64,000 bases of DNA from assembly GCA_021777055.1 (NCBI GenBank), contig JAIQZO010000056.1, forward strand, positions 1-64,000, given 5' to 3'. Made by a program: the position numbers and the translations under genes. Of this stretch, positions 1 to 9,800 are shown piece by piece. Under the pieces are notes generated by a model. That model ran no database searches and was not told where the DNA came from. It worked only from the letters and a program-made list of their open reading frames with translations. This DNA is from Candidatus Anammoxibacter sp. (GTDB taxonomy: Bacteria > Planctomycetota > Brocadiia > Brocadiales > Anammoxibacteraceae). Each line of letters begins with the position of its first letter. Positions within the stretch are counted from its first letter, which is position 1.

Positions 1-49
1 TATTCACTTTTTCTTCAGTACTTATCCTTTTACGCTTCTTCTTAGACAT
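1..49 (-). CDS. Probable transposase, N-terminus only (cut by window edge)
   Basis: An ATG at 49-47 opens a reading frame running off the left edge. An AGAGGAG ribosome-binding site (56-62) sits about six bases upstream. The visible start, MSKKKRKRISTEEKV, is a basic run followed by an S/T-x-E-E-K-V helix, as at the start of many transposase helix-turn-helix domains (IS3/IS66-like orfA proteins). Only 16 codons are visible, so the family is a guess. The strong ribosome-binding site makes a real gene start likely. Confidence 0.45.
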   Translation of the reverse strand, partial: MSKKKRKRISTEEKVN

Positions 50-368
50 TTCTTTCTCCTCTAAATTACTATTATTTCTTAATTCATATTATAGCTTATT
101 TAGATTTGAGAAAATTTTGATTCCGTCTGAAGCAGAACAGTTCATTCAAACTCCATTTCTAATTTAACTTATTTAATAGCTCAATTTTCATTAGTTCGTT
201 GTAACTTTCTCGTGTTTCCCATGGAATAATGTTAATTGGGGCTCATATAGCACCAGTGGCAATAGATATTATGCTATATATAGCTTATGATATTGGCTAA
301 TTTCAATCGGACCATACTGGACTTTTATTTTAGTACAAGTTCATTTTTGAAAACCGTTCGGTCCTCCA
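50..368. other. Intergenic, AT-rich
   Basis: No gene is visible. An imperfect palindrome around 267-296 (ATAT, ATGCTATATATAGC, ATAT) is the only local structure; its function is unknown. Confidence 0.5.
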
Positions 369-1364
369 TCATTCTGCAATATGTTCATCACCTTTGCGGG
401 TAGCTGAAGTACTCTGCCTTTCGTTGGTGAGGGATTTAAGTTGTCTGGGACTTAGCCATTCTAAAGCTCTAGACTTGTCAAATGGAACGATTGCGTTAAT
501 TTTAGTTAGTTGCATTGCAGTTAGACCGGATAGTCCTTGAAGAACTTTCCACTCCTGAATCTGTTTCTTCTGATCCGACGCTCTAGCTTTACGATATCTA
601 AAAGCATCTAATCTTTCGGTTGGAATCCCATCCGGGGCAATAATTACCTTGCTATCACTGTATACTTTCTGACCACATTTAGCACGGACTGCCTTTCTAG
701 CAAGGACATCGAAGGAAATTAAATCTTCATTGTATTTAACTAGCGTTACCTCACTGTGACCTAGCCAACCTGCTTCAGTAGAAATAACCCCTTCAATCTT
801 CCCGAGTTCTACTTCCCCGGTCCAGAAACAAGACATTGCAAATGCTGCCACAGGATAATTTTCTGAATTGCTTTCTTCGGCCAAGGCTATTAGGTATTTA
901 GGAACTGAACGTTTTAAGACTTTCAGGACATCTATCATACGGGAAGCAACACCACCTGTAGTCCAGATGCGGTCCTTTCGTGGAACAATATCGTCGCCTT
1001 CGGCACTTAAAAATCTAATAACTTGATAGTTCCACGCCGGTTCTTGAAACCTTTTAAGAAGTTCCTCGTCCTTCCCTCCATCCCTATTGTTGTAAACAAG
1101 TACAGGATAAAATTCATCCTCAATTGCCTCTACGAGTAAAGGGTTTGTCAATACGTCACCTCCGAATTTCTTACAACCTGAACAACCCGGGACTTCCTGA
1201 AAAAGGACTAACACTGGTTTGCCGGTTTTAGAACTCTTCTCAAGAGCGGTATCAAGATCACGACCCCACTGTACGGAACCGATTTCAATAGGATTTTTTC
1301 CTGCTCCCGCACTGTACTCTACAAGACCTATAACCAAAAATATCAATATTACAACTACTTTCAT
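369..1364 (-). CDS. Exported thioredoxin-fold / MsrA-like hybrid protein
   Basis: The 331-residue protein starts with a hydrophobic signal segment (residues 1-20). A thioredoxin-like domain follows (about 30-160) with a CSGC redox motif at Cys61/Cys64. The second half (about 170-240) looks like a degenerate peptide methionine sulfoxide reductase A: SCFWTGE with Cys178 corresponds to the GCFWxxE active site, followed by the usual spacing to a GxxxSEVTLVKYN stretch. The double glycine and several substrate-binding residues are changed, so reductase activity is uncertain. The C-terminal SPRQ-containing tail has no recognised function. A likely role is periplasmic thiol/disulfide or methionine-oxidation chemistry. 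A complete MsrA-MsrB fusion lies at 15835-16911. The gene is monocistronic. Confidence 0.65.
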   Translation of the reverse strand: MKVVVILIFLVIGLVEYSAGAGKNPIEIGSVQWGRDLDTALEKSSKTGKPVLVLFQEVPGCSGCKKFGGDVLTNPLLVEAIEDEFYPVLVYNNRDGGKDEELLKRFQEPAWNYQVIRFLSAEGDDIVPRKDRIWTTGGVASRMIDVLKVLKRSVPKYLIALAEESNSENYPVAAFAMSCFWTGEVELGKIEGVISTEAGWLGHSEVTLVKYNEDLISFDVLARKAVRAKCGQKVYSDSKVIIAPDGIPTERLDAFRYRKARASDQKKQIQEWKVLQGLSGLTAMQLTKINAIVPFDKSRALEWLSPRQLKSLTNERQSTSATRKGDEHIAE

Positions 1365-1965
1365 TTCTTATATTCCTCAAAAAAGGTTCAAACATTACCA
1401 TAGGCATTAATCTTTCCCTTTGCTTTTATTGATGTCAGTTTTTCTGATTTATTCTCTAACAGAGTGTGTAAAATCTTATTTTCTAATCGTTTGCGAATTT
1501 ATACTTTATTATCCTTATGGCATATCCGTTATTAGCAAAAGATTCTAAGGCTGCAGAGAGAACAGCTACTTTTACAGAACCATCTTTATCAAGCAAAAAA
1601 GCACCGTGGTTAAATGAAGTAAGTATATTGGCATAACTTTAAGTAAAGTGGCATAAAATCTGACGCAGTTTCAACTTTAATTTTCTCACTATTATAAAGA
1701 TCATAATCATTAAAAATGCTACGTTCTTGTTCCAAAGCTTCTTCTGGATTGAAACCGCAGTCTTATTTGCTAATTTTGAAATACTACGTAAACTTTCTCC
1801 AATAAAGTCTGCAATCTTATCTTGAGAGTAATCTCCAATGGAACGAAGATCAAAAACCATCTAAGGTACCATTCCACTCTTCCACTTAGATGCAAAAAGA
1901 ATAGAAATCCCCTGTTGTGTCTTTCTATGGTAGCTAAAATTTGAAATACAGTTTTGCGTGTATAC
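1365..1965. other. Intergenic with unassigned coding-like fragments
   Basis: On the minus strand about 50 codons read openly from about 1633 to a TAG at 1485-1483 (containing HGAFLLDKDGSVKVAVLSA), and about 73 codons from 1860 (containing GDYSQDKIADFIGE). Neither has a clear start signal or a recognised family. They may be pieces of decayed genes. Confidence 0.3.
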
Positions 1966-4149
1966 TTAACCATCTTCTAACAAATCGTCAGGTATATCAA
2001 AACTTTCTATTACGTTTCTTAAGTTTCTAGAATTAGATCGCGGTGCGACAGCATCAACCCCCATACCTCTTTTGGCAAAACCTTTCCATATTTCAGGAAG
2101 ATCTTCAGGGTTTAAAGCTGTTACAGCACTAACGATTGCGTCGCGTGCCTCAATATAAGTTGGGCTAGAAGGAGTAATTTTTAGCCCACCAATAACGTAT
2201 GTAAGCATCCGTCGTTCAGCTTCTGCATGTTCATGTTTATTAACAAGATTAACAAATACTTCCCATAACGCAGAGCACCACACTTCACCTGCATTGTGAA
2301 CTTCGTTGTTGCTACGGCGACCAGATAACGCATCTGGATTACGAGGAACTTCGCTTGTTCTTGGTAAAGCAACACCTCTGCTTATATGCTTGAAAGTAAG
2401 AGGATTCTTTGACATATCTGTTGTGTAAGGATAACGCCTGATTGAGAAATAGTAATTATCTATAGCCCTTTCAGATAAAAGGAAATCAGGCCATCCACCT
2501 GCTGCGTATACTCCATTTTCAAAGTCATCTGAACTCTGCGATGCCATACTTAAGGCAAAGAAATCTCCCCAACCCTCACCCATTGCCCCCCCTTGATTGT
2601 TAAACAATCCGGATCCATCACCCACAAGGCGATTGGTAATATAATGTCCCATCTCATGAAAGGTAATAATGGCTTCATGGTTACTTGTGCGGCTCGGTAC
2701 ATCGGGGAACTCTACGCTACGAAATTCAAACATATGCATTAAAGGGCTTCCACCATCTGCACCTGTCGACATAAATGCATTATTTACCCCTCTAAAATCA
2801 TTTCCTAACGCAATAATTGGATCACCACCTAGTCCACCACGCCCATAATTATCCTCTTGTGCATTTCCTGACGCCTCGTCAAAGCCAGCCTCATACCATC
2901 TGTCATGAAGCCAATTAACATGAAAAAACATCCCTACTACGCTACTTTGTAGATTTACCGGATCATCGGAATTTTTACTATGGTCATAAACATAGTCAAA
3001 AGCACCAGGCTCACTGATTTCGCCCATAACATCACCGCGAGAAGGATTAAATCTATCAAATCTTTTTAGATTAGCAAAGGCAAAACAGTTGTTCCCACTC
3101 GTAGTTTCCGCATCTGGAGGAAGCCAAGGATCGCCATCGAGAAGGCTTTCTATTTCTATAAGTTTTTCTTGAATTGTTGGCGCCTGAAAACCATCTGTCT
3201 CCCCTGTAGGGTGCGGTGTACCAGGTGCGGGGCCATCCTCTGGTCGAAATATTTCGTCGCCAGTGTTGTATACTCTGTATTTAAACGCTTCTGAAGCAGT
3301 AAGATTTTTCCTAAATAGTAGTTGGGCTTTTTCATTTGATTCTCTGATATAGCTAAACGCGGGATAATTATCAAACCATAATTCCATGTAATACCCTGGA
3401 ATGAAAACCTCTCCACCTAATGGAAATATTACGTCTTTAACCCTAATCAAACGTTGAAATTGCAGACTTTCTTTTTTAGACCAGGATTTGAATTTATAAA
3501 ATCGATACTGCCCCTCGGTTTTTATATAATGAAAATCAGAGGCTTTTAAAGAAATATTTGTCAGGTCAAATATAGATTTTACTATAGCCCTTTCTGTAAA
3601 AGTACTGTTAACAACTGGGTTTAAACCTGAAAAAGAATCGGTCCCACAAAAAAATTGTCCGGATAAAGAAACTACTCGTCTATCTTTATTAAAAGCAATA
3701 GAAGTTTCAGAGCCAAACACATCTACGCCATTTATACGTTGAATCAAACGGGTCACATTTAGTCCTTTACTGCTAACTGATTTCACTTTGATATTTTCCA
3801 TATCTGTGTCTGACAAATCCCATAGTCCCTTAAGTTCTTTAATGAGGCGAATGCCGTCTTCACGGGGCAAATCAATTGATGGAAGATCTAATCTCACGTC
3901 TGCTTTTTGAATCGATATTAAACGAGGACGCAAGGTTGCAATATCTAAGTGCACTTTTATCCACTTTTCATCCATACGAGGATCTAACTTTTTTGCGATT
4001 GCTCTCTGAATATTGTAAGAATTTCTAAAATTTTGATTATAACGAGCATGAAAATTCGCAGGAATCTCCTGTCTATCTCCCACTATTTGCGCATTTGCAA
4101 TGCTACTAAAAAGTAAAATAAGGATTGTTAAAAGAAAACCATTCTTCAT
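1966..4149 (-). CDS. Exported M36-family (fungalysin-like) zinc metalloprotease
   Basis: The 727-residue protein has a clean signal peptide (cut expected near residue 20, SIANA). An FTP-like propeptide region (about 60-230) precedes the catalytic part. The zinc site is HEMGH at 498-502, followed by the M36 signature GAMGEGWGDF, whose Glu525 would be the third zinc ligand. This spacing matches fungalysin and bacterial M36 peptidases. The likely role is a secreted, self-activated endopeptidase. The ATG is preceded by a GGGGAAAG ribosome-binding site. No C-terminal sorting domain is visible. The gene shares strand and exported character with the YVTN and oxidase genes, but the gap to the next gene argues for its own transcript. 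Confidence 0.85.
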   Translation of the reverse strand: MKNGFLLTILILLFSSIANAQIVGDRQEIPANFHARYNQNFRNSYNIQRAIAKKLDPRMDEKWIKVHLDIATLRPRLISIQKADVRLDLPSIDLPREDGIRLIKELKGLWDLSDTDMENIKVKSVSSKGLNVTRLIQRINGVDVFGSETSIAFNKDRRVVSLSGQFFCGTDSFSGLNPVVNSTFTERAIVKSIFDLTNISLKASDFHYIKTEGQYRFYKFKSWSKKESLQFQRLIRVKDVIFPLGGEVFIPGYYMELWFDNYPAFSYIRESNEKAQLLFRKNLTASEAFKYRVYNTGDEIFRPEDGPAPGTPHPTGETDGFQAPTIQEKLIEIESLLDGDPWLPPDAETTSGNNCFAFANLKRFDRFNPSRGDVMGEISEPGAFDYVYDHSKNSDDPVNLQSSVVGMFFHVNWLHDRWYEAGFDEASGNAQEDNYGRGGLGGDPIIALGNDFRGVNNAFMSTGADGGSPLMHMFEFRSVEFPDVPSRTSNHEAIITFHEMGHYITNRLVGDGSGLFNNQGGAMGEGWGDFFALSMASQSSDDFENGVYAAGGWPDFLLSERAIDNYYFSIRRYPYTTDMSKNPLTFKHISRGVALPRTSEVPRNPDALSGRRSNNEVHNAGEVWCSALWEVFVNLVNKHEHAEAERRMLTYVIGGLKITPSSPTYIEARDAIVSAVTALNPEDLPEIWKGFAKRGMGVDAVAPRSNSRNLRNVIESFDIPDDLLEDG

Positions 4150-4279
4150 AATCTTTCCCCTGTACAGTCAAAATAAAAAAAATATCAGTGATTTCAATAA
4201 TATAACTAGCTTATTGTTTTTCAACAAGTATTTTGAATACTATATCAATAATTAGATTGCCCACATACACATTTTACAC

Positions 4280-6250
4280 TTACTTAATATCCGTCTTCCT
4301 CTTACCTCTTCCGCCAGAACGCGCATCTCTAATTACAGTAACATCATTGGACCCTTTATTTACAACATAAATAATACCTAGTCTGGAATTAATTCCTATA
4401 GCAGAAGGTTTCTGCCCAGTTTTTAATTTAGTAAAAATTGTATCTGTAGAACCGTTTATGACCGTCACATCATTACTATCAGCGTTAGCAACATAAATCC
4501 GGTTGCTTGACAGACTAACGACAATTCCTACAGGGGCTTTACCTACCACTATCTCTTTAATAACCTCATTTGTTTCAGAATCAATAACTGTTACATAGTC
4601 TGAGTTCCGGTTAGCCACATACACTTTTTTTGTTTCAGGGTTTACCGCAATTCCACCTGGGCGCATACCAACGGGAACATCTGCAACAACGTTACCCTTG
4701 TCATTCAAAACACTAACGTCATTACTACTACCGTTAGTAACATAGATAAAGTTAGTACTGTTATCAATGACTATCTGCTCCGGATTACTACCCACGACAA
4801 TTGTGTTTTCCACCTCATTGTTTGATCCATTTATCACCATAATTTCATTACCTATTCTATTGGCAACATAAATCTTATTATTCTCTTTATTAACTGCAAT
4901 ACCATCTGGAGCACCTCCAACGTTTATAGTTGATATCAATTGTTTAGATTCCTCATCATAAACAGCAACCGTACCACTAGAAAAATTAGCGACATAAATC
5001 CGATTTGTTTCAGAATTTAACGCCAGATTTATGGGACCATTACCAAGTTCAACTGTTCCGCTTACAGCATTATCGTTGCCATCAATCACATGCATTTTGT
5101 CGCTCAAGATACTAACGACAAAAAGATCATTAGTATCTTCATTTACAGCAACACCTTGTGGGCCATGGTTTAACCGTATAGTTTCTACTATACCAGCTAG
5201 ATCACCATCAATAACGTCAAGACTGTCATTATCCCTGTTTGCCGTATAAACCATATTTGTTTCAGCATTAACCACTATTCCAGTCACACCGCTACCAGAT
5301 GGCACAATAGCAGCGATTGATATATTTGTATCGCCATCAACAACATCAATTCTATTGACAAAGGGATTGGTTATATAAACAAGGTTTTTCTCTTCGTTTA
5401 CCACTGTAAAGAAAGAATGATCTTCAATAGTTATGAAATCAACCACCTTATTTGTTGCGCCGTCAATAACCGATACATTATCATTTACTTCAGCCGGGTT
5501 GCATACGTAAATGGTATTCGTAACAGAATTCACAGCAACACCCATACAATCAAGACCAACATTAACCTTTTCCACTTCCGTATTGGTATCTCCTGAAATC
5601 ACACTCAATGTACTTTCCATCATGTTTGTTACGTACACCATGTTTGTTACCGTATTAACTGCAACCGCTACAGGCCCCATTCCCACTGGAACCCTTCCAA
5701 TAATCCTATCACGTCTGCCATCTATTACCGCAACATCACCACTACGAAGATTTGTCACATATATCCTATTTGTCAAGGGATTAACCTCAACTCCAGATGG
5801 CCTTTCCCCAACAAGCCTAATCTTTTTGATAACCCTATTTATTCGAGTATCAATTACCGAAACATAATTGCTTAGCAGATTTGTAACATACAGCCTTTTT
5901 GTCGTAGGATTAAATGCCGCATTTTGCGGTTCGTCACCAACATTAACCTCAGTAATGACCTTATTTGTATTACAATCTATAACTGTAACACTATCACTTT
6001 TCTCATTAACCGTATATAAAACATTTTTTTCAAAATCCATTGCAAGACCAAAAGGAAACCTTCCTCCTCCGCCTCCTGGAATTAATTTTATCGTTGACGT
6101 TACAAACGAACGAATTCCAAATAGATTTGACCTCTCAATTTGAACATTAAGTTGATCCGAAACAACAGGCCCTGCACCAACCAGGAATAAAAGCAAAAGA
6201 GAAGAGATAACCAGTGAGAATTTATAACGCAAATGTTTAATTTTAAACAT
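4280..6250 (-). CDS. Exported YVTN-family beta-propeller protein
   Basis: The 656-residue protein has an N-terminal hydrophobic export segment (about 10-30). It then consists almost entirely of repeats of about 42 residues of the form xYVTNxxSNxVTVIDxxTN, about fourteen units. This is the YVTN/SMP-30-like beta-propeller pattern. Such proteins act as extracellular or surface scaffolds, and some relatives take part in metal or nitrite chemistry; no catalytic residues can be assigned here. AGGAG lies five bases before the ATG. It lies downstream of the giant multicopper oxidase on the same strand but is separated from it by two terminators, so co-transcription is unlikely. Confidence 0.85.
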   Translation of the reverse strand: MFKIKHLRYKFSLVISSLLLLFLVGAGPVVSDQLNVQIERSNLFGIRSFVTSTIKLIPGGGGGRFPFGLAMDFEKNVLYTVNEKSDSVTVIDCNTNKVITEVNVGDEPQNAAFNPTTKRLYVTNLLSNYVSVIDTRINRVIKKIRLVGERPSGVEVNPLTNRIYVTNLRSGDVAVIDGRRDRIIGRVPVGMGPVAVAVNTVTNMVYVTNMMESTLSVISGDTNTEVEKVNVGLDCMGVAVNSVTNTIYVCNPAEVNDNVSVIDGATNKVVDFITIEDHSFFTVVNEEKNLVYITNPFVNRIDVVDGDTNISIAAIVPSGSGVTGIVVNAETNMVYTANRDNDSLDVIDGDLAGIVETIRLNHGPQGVAVNEDTNDLFVVSILSDKMHVIDGNDNAVSGTVELGNGPINLALNSETNRIYVANFSSGTVAVYDEESKQLISTINVGGAPDGIAVNKENNKIYVANRIGNEIMVINGSNNEVENTIVVGSNPEQIVIDNSTNFIYVTNGSSNDVSVLNDKGNVVADVPVGMRPGGIAVNPETKKVYVANRNSDYVTVIDSETNEVIKEIVVGKAPVGIVVSLSSNRIYVANADSNDVTVINGSTDTIFTKLKTGQKPSAIGINSRLGIIYVVNKGSNDVTVIRDARSGGRGKRKTDIK

Positions 6251-6420
6251 GTTTTCTCCTATTTACCAAACTTACTATTTCGTACTCTATACTAACTATT
6301 TAGATTTAAATTCTTAGTAGAAATGGGAAAAAATTTATAAATTAGTACTAATCTACTTTGAATCAACCACATACAATTTATATTAAGAGATGAGAATTCC
6401 GAAATAGAATGTATTTAATT

Positions 6421-6457
6421 AAAAAAATTCTGCTTTGAAAATATTTTCAAAGCAGAA
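6421..6457. terminator. Perfect 30-bp palindrome with A-run, probable terminator
   Basis: TTCTGCTTTGAAAAT is followed directly by its reverse complement (6428-6457), with a run of A on the left that becomes a U tract on minus-strand transcripts. It lies just downstream of the decayed oxidase copy and was probably its terminator. Confidence 0.7.
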
Positions 6458-6489
6458 CTAAAAAATAGAAGTAGAAGGGGATATAAAGA

Positions 6490-6665
6490 TTACTCAACCC
6501 TTATTACACCCAACTGTCCGGCCATTGCACTACGATGTGGGAAACGCCCAAGAAGTAATCTCTCGGCAAGGTACTTACTCCTGGATCAGCCTTTCTGCCT
6601 CCGTTAGAATCATTACCTTCAATCTCAATGTTAAACTTCATGCAGACATTCATAGAAATAACGTT
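6490..6665 (-). pseudogene. Decayed 3' fragment of a second multicopper-oxidase gene
   Basis: The minus strand encodes VISMNVCMKFNIEIEGND and DYFLGVS followed, after a one-base frame change, by HRSAMAGQLGVIRV. This is a near copy of residues about 2005-2055 of the adjacent 2161-residue oxidase (VISMNVGMRYDIELEGND, then EHRSAMAGQWGVIRV). The frame is broken at the HRS motif and nothing is recognisable further upstream. It is the remnant of a tandem duplicate whose terminator at 6421-6457 survives. Confidence 0.8.
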
Positions 6666-6761
6666 AAAGAGGGTTTTTATACTTTAATTCAATAACATTG
6701 CTTGTCTAAGGGGAACAATGATTTCGCAACTTATCGAACAGTTAAGTAAATTAAAAAAAAA

Positions 6762-6792
6762 CACCTGTCCTAGCAATAATGCCAAGACAGGT
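6762..6792 (-). terminator. Intrinsic terminator of the giant oxidase gene
   Basis: On the minus strand ACCTGTC pairs with GACAGGT (arms 6786-6792 and 6773-6779), with an inner GCA/TGC stem and a loop between. A run of T follows (A-run 6763-6771 on the plus strand). It sits about 35 bases after the stop codon of the oxidase. Confidence 0.75.
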
Positions 6793-6827
6793 ATTTTAAT
6801 AAATCTACTAATAATATTTACATTGTA

Positions 6828-9800
6828 TTAATTTGTAGCGGCAAATGGAAAAGTGGCATCTTGAACAAGTATTGCAGTAGAACCATCATCAGTTCTAAAT
6901 GTAATCATACCGTTCACAGAATCCAAACCAAACTTAAATTTAAAAAGTGCTTGTCCTAATGCATTAGTGGTTTTTGATACTGGTTCCACTATAACAGTCC
7001 CTGATCCACTAACAATAGCGTTAACATTTACACCTGAAGCAGGTAGTCCGTTTGGATTTCTAACTGATACAAGAACGCTCTGCAAGAAGATAGACTTTCT
7101 AAACATTTGTGGGACAGTGTTTACAGTAACGCTTTCAGGTTCTTCACCAACTCGAATAACTCCCCATTGCCCAGCCATTGCGCTACGATGTTCTGATACA
7201 CCTAAAAAATAGTCACCTGGAAATATGCTAACACCGGGATCTGCCTTACCATCACCATTAGTATCATTACCTTCCAGCTCAATGTCATAACGCATCCCAA
7301 CATTCATTGAAATAACACTTACACTCCTTGTGCCTACAGTGTCTGATTCTACACCCCAACGATGTCCGTTAACTGTGAAAGTACGGTCCTCAGAACCGTT
7401 AGCGTATATCAAACGAATTCTCGTTGGTGTTCCAGGTTCTGCATGAAAAACCAATCCTTCATTAACGTCTACAAACGGCGGACCATCTCCTGAAATACGG
7501 TAATTAATTCCTCCCAGGAAATTTTTCTGAGGTCTAAGACTTGATTGAAATAAAATTGACGCCTCATGCATAATTATTACAAATTCTCTAAATTTACCAT
7601 CCGGTGTTGTTATATCAGCAACCACATCACCCATAATACCACCTTCAGATATCCAGCTAGCGCCCTCCGGTTCTACAACAATTGCCCCGAAAAGACCTTC
7701 ATTCAGATCATTAACCGGATCAACAAGACTAGAAAGATAAACCGTACCAAGTTCTTTTTCCTGTGTTCCTGAAGCAGTTCCAGCCCAGCCTATGACACCA
7801 CCAGAAGTCCCTGCATCAGGATGAGCCAGATCATAAATAGTCTGTTTTGATGCTAACCATCGATATGTTACTGATCCAGTAGGATCTTTTGAAAACGATC
7901 CAACTGTCTGGTCACTACCTCCGTTATCCAGGTTTTTACCAACATTTACACCATAATTGATTTTAGGATCTCCTACTAACAGACCAGCAGTTAATCCAAC
8001 CCTTCTATCTACATTATCAAGTTTATGGGGATGCAATGTAACTTCTATACATTCTCCAGAAACAACACGCAAAACTAATGGCTGCGCTGTTTCTACTACA
8101 CCCGGTAACGGTTTACCAGAAGCATCAGTTCTTACAAATATACTTTTAGTTAACGGGGTAACCTTAGGATCGCTTATACTTACAGCAGTTACATCAAAAC
8201 TGTTAACAGTTTTTCCTTCACACGGATCACCACCAACTATCAGATCCTGCTTATCATCCAGAGGTTGAAGCGAACCTGAACTATCTGCAGCATTCTGATC
8301 AACCCTGAGAAGCCCCCAGCCACCAGCAGCAAAATCAGTAGCAGTTACTGGTAGATAGTAGAGATAATCACCGGAAAGATTATGTTGTTTACCTCCGTCG
8401 TCAATAAAACTGGAACCTGCTCCTCCCATCAACTCATAGGTATTAAAATAAGCAATACTATTCTGAAACGTATCTATTGGATTTGACGTTGCGCTTGATC
8501 GCTCATTTGCAAACCGCTGTCCCAAAAACCTAAAAGCGTGCATATCGTTAGTACCACCACCAAAAGCTCGTACAAGATACCTGTCGCCTGGATGCGCAAG
8601 CATTAGAGGCGTTGAAGGATCCCCACTGGCATCTCCCACATTAGAATTACTGGTAAACACCTTGTGCTGTTTTAAACCTCCAAGGCTAACCCTTCTATCA
8701 AGTGGCTCATTACGTAGTGTTATAGCACTTACACCGCTTGTTGCCGCAACTCTGTTGTTAAACGGTTCGGCATTTGTACCTTCCCCAAGCATCAAATAAA
8801 TATCATCTAACCACCAGAACACCGTCTCGCGGAAACTTGGTTCGATCTTTTTGCCAAGATCGGTATCTGAGGTTGTTACAATATCAACACTTTCCGTATT
8901 ACCGCTATCTTCAAGACGCTGAAAGCTGTTAGGATCAACATCATATAGAGAATTTGTTCTATTAAAGATCCTGTTTGTATTAAGAGTACCGTTTTTATTC
9001 GCGGTAAGCACACTTGATGAGGCCCCCATACCGGAATCATCGGTAACCAGATCACCAGATGAATCACCAGTACAATCGCCGTTAGTATGTTTTAAAAATA
9101 CCTCTGGGTTGAGCGTAACTGTAGACGGATCAGCTCCGTTAACAAGAATTTCAACTACACCACGTATGTTTTCAGCATTAGTAATACCACCACAATCGTC
9201 CGCCTCAAGGCCCGAAGGTCCCCCTCTGAAATCAACCTTACCAAACAGTGGTATGTCTTCACCTGTTTGAGGTCTTCTGTTGTTCAAAGCAGCAGTTACA
9301 TTTATCATCTTCGTTTGCTCTTCAAAATCTAACATACCAAGCGCCCATCCAAGTACAGGGTTTCCACCAAAATCAGAAACAATCCCTGCATCCTCTATAA
9401 GTGGAAAACCTTCCGGTGTTCCTGAAATAGGAAACTTACTACTATCATTTCGCAATCCATCACCAAGGTTTAAACTTACAAACAATGGATTTTGAATAAC
9501 CTTATTAGTATCAGTATACTTCTCCTGACCGGTAATCCTATCACGGTACACAGAGCCTTTAGGTTCTACAATGGTACCATCTGTGGTGCCGAGAGGAAAT
9601 GAAATAAAACCGCCTATATGAGGATGCCAAAATGCCATCATCTGTATATCAGCATACCATCTATAGTGAACGTATTCCCACGGTCTTCCACCCCATGCTA
9701 ACGCATTCTCCAAACGCTCAATGCCAATGGGATCAACACCTGCTGCATTTGCAACACCATCTATTGCATCTGGAACTAGAACATTATGAGTTGGCCCTTC

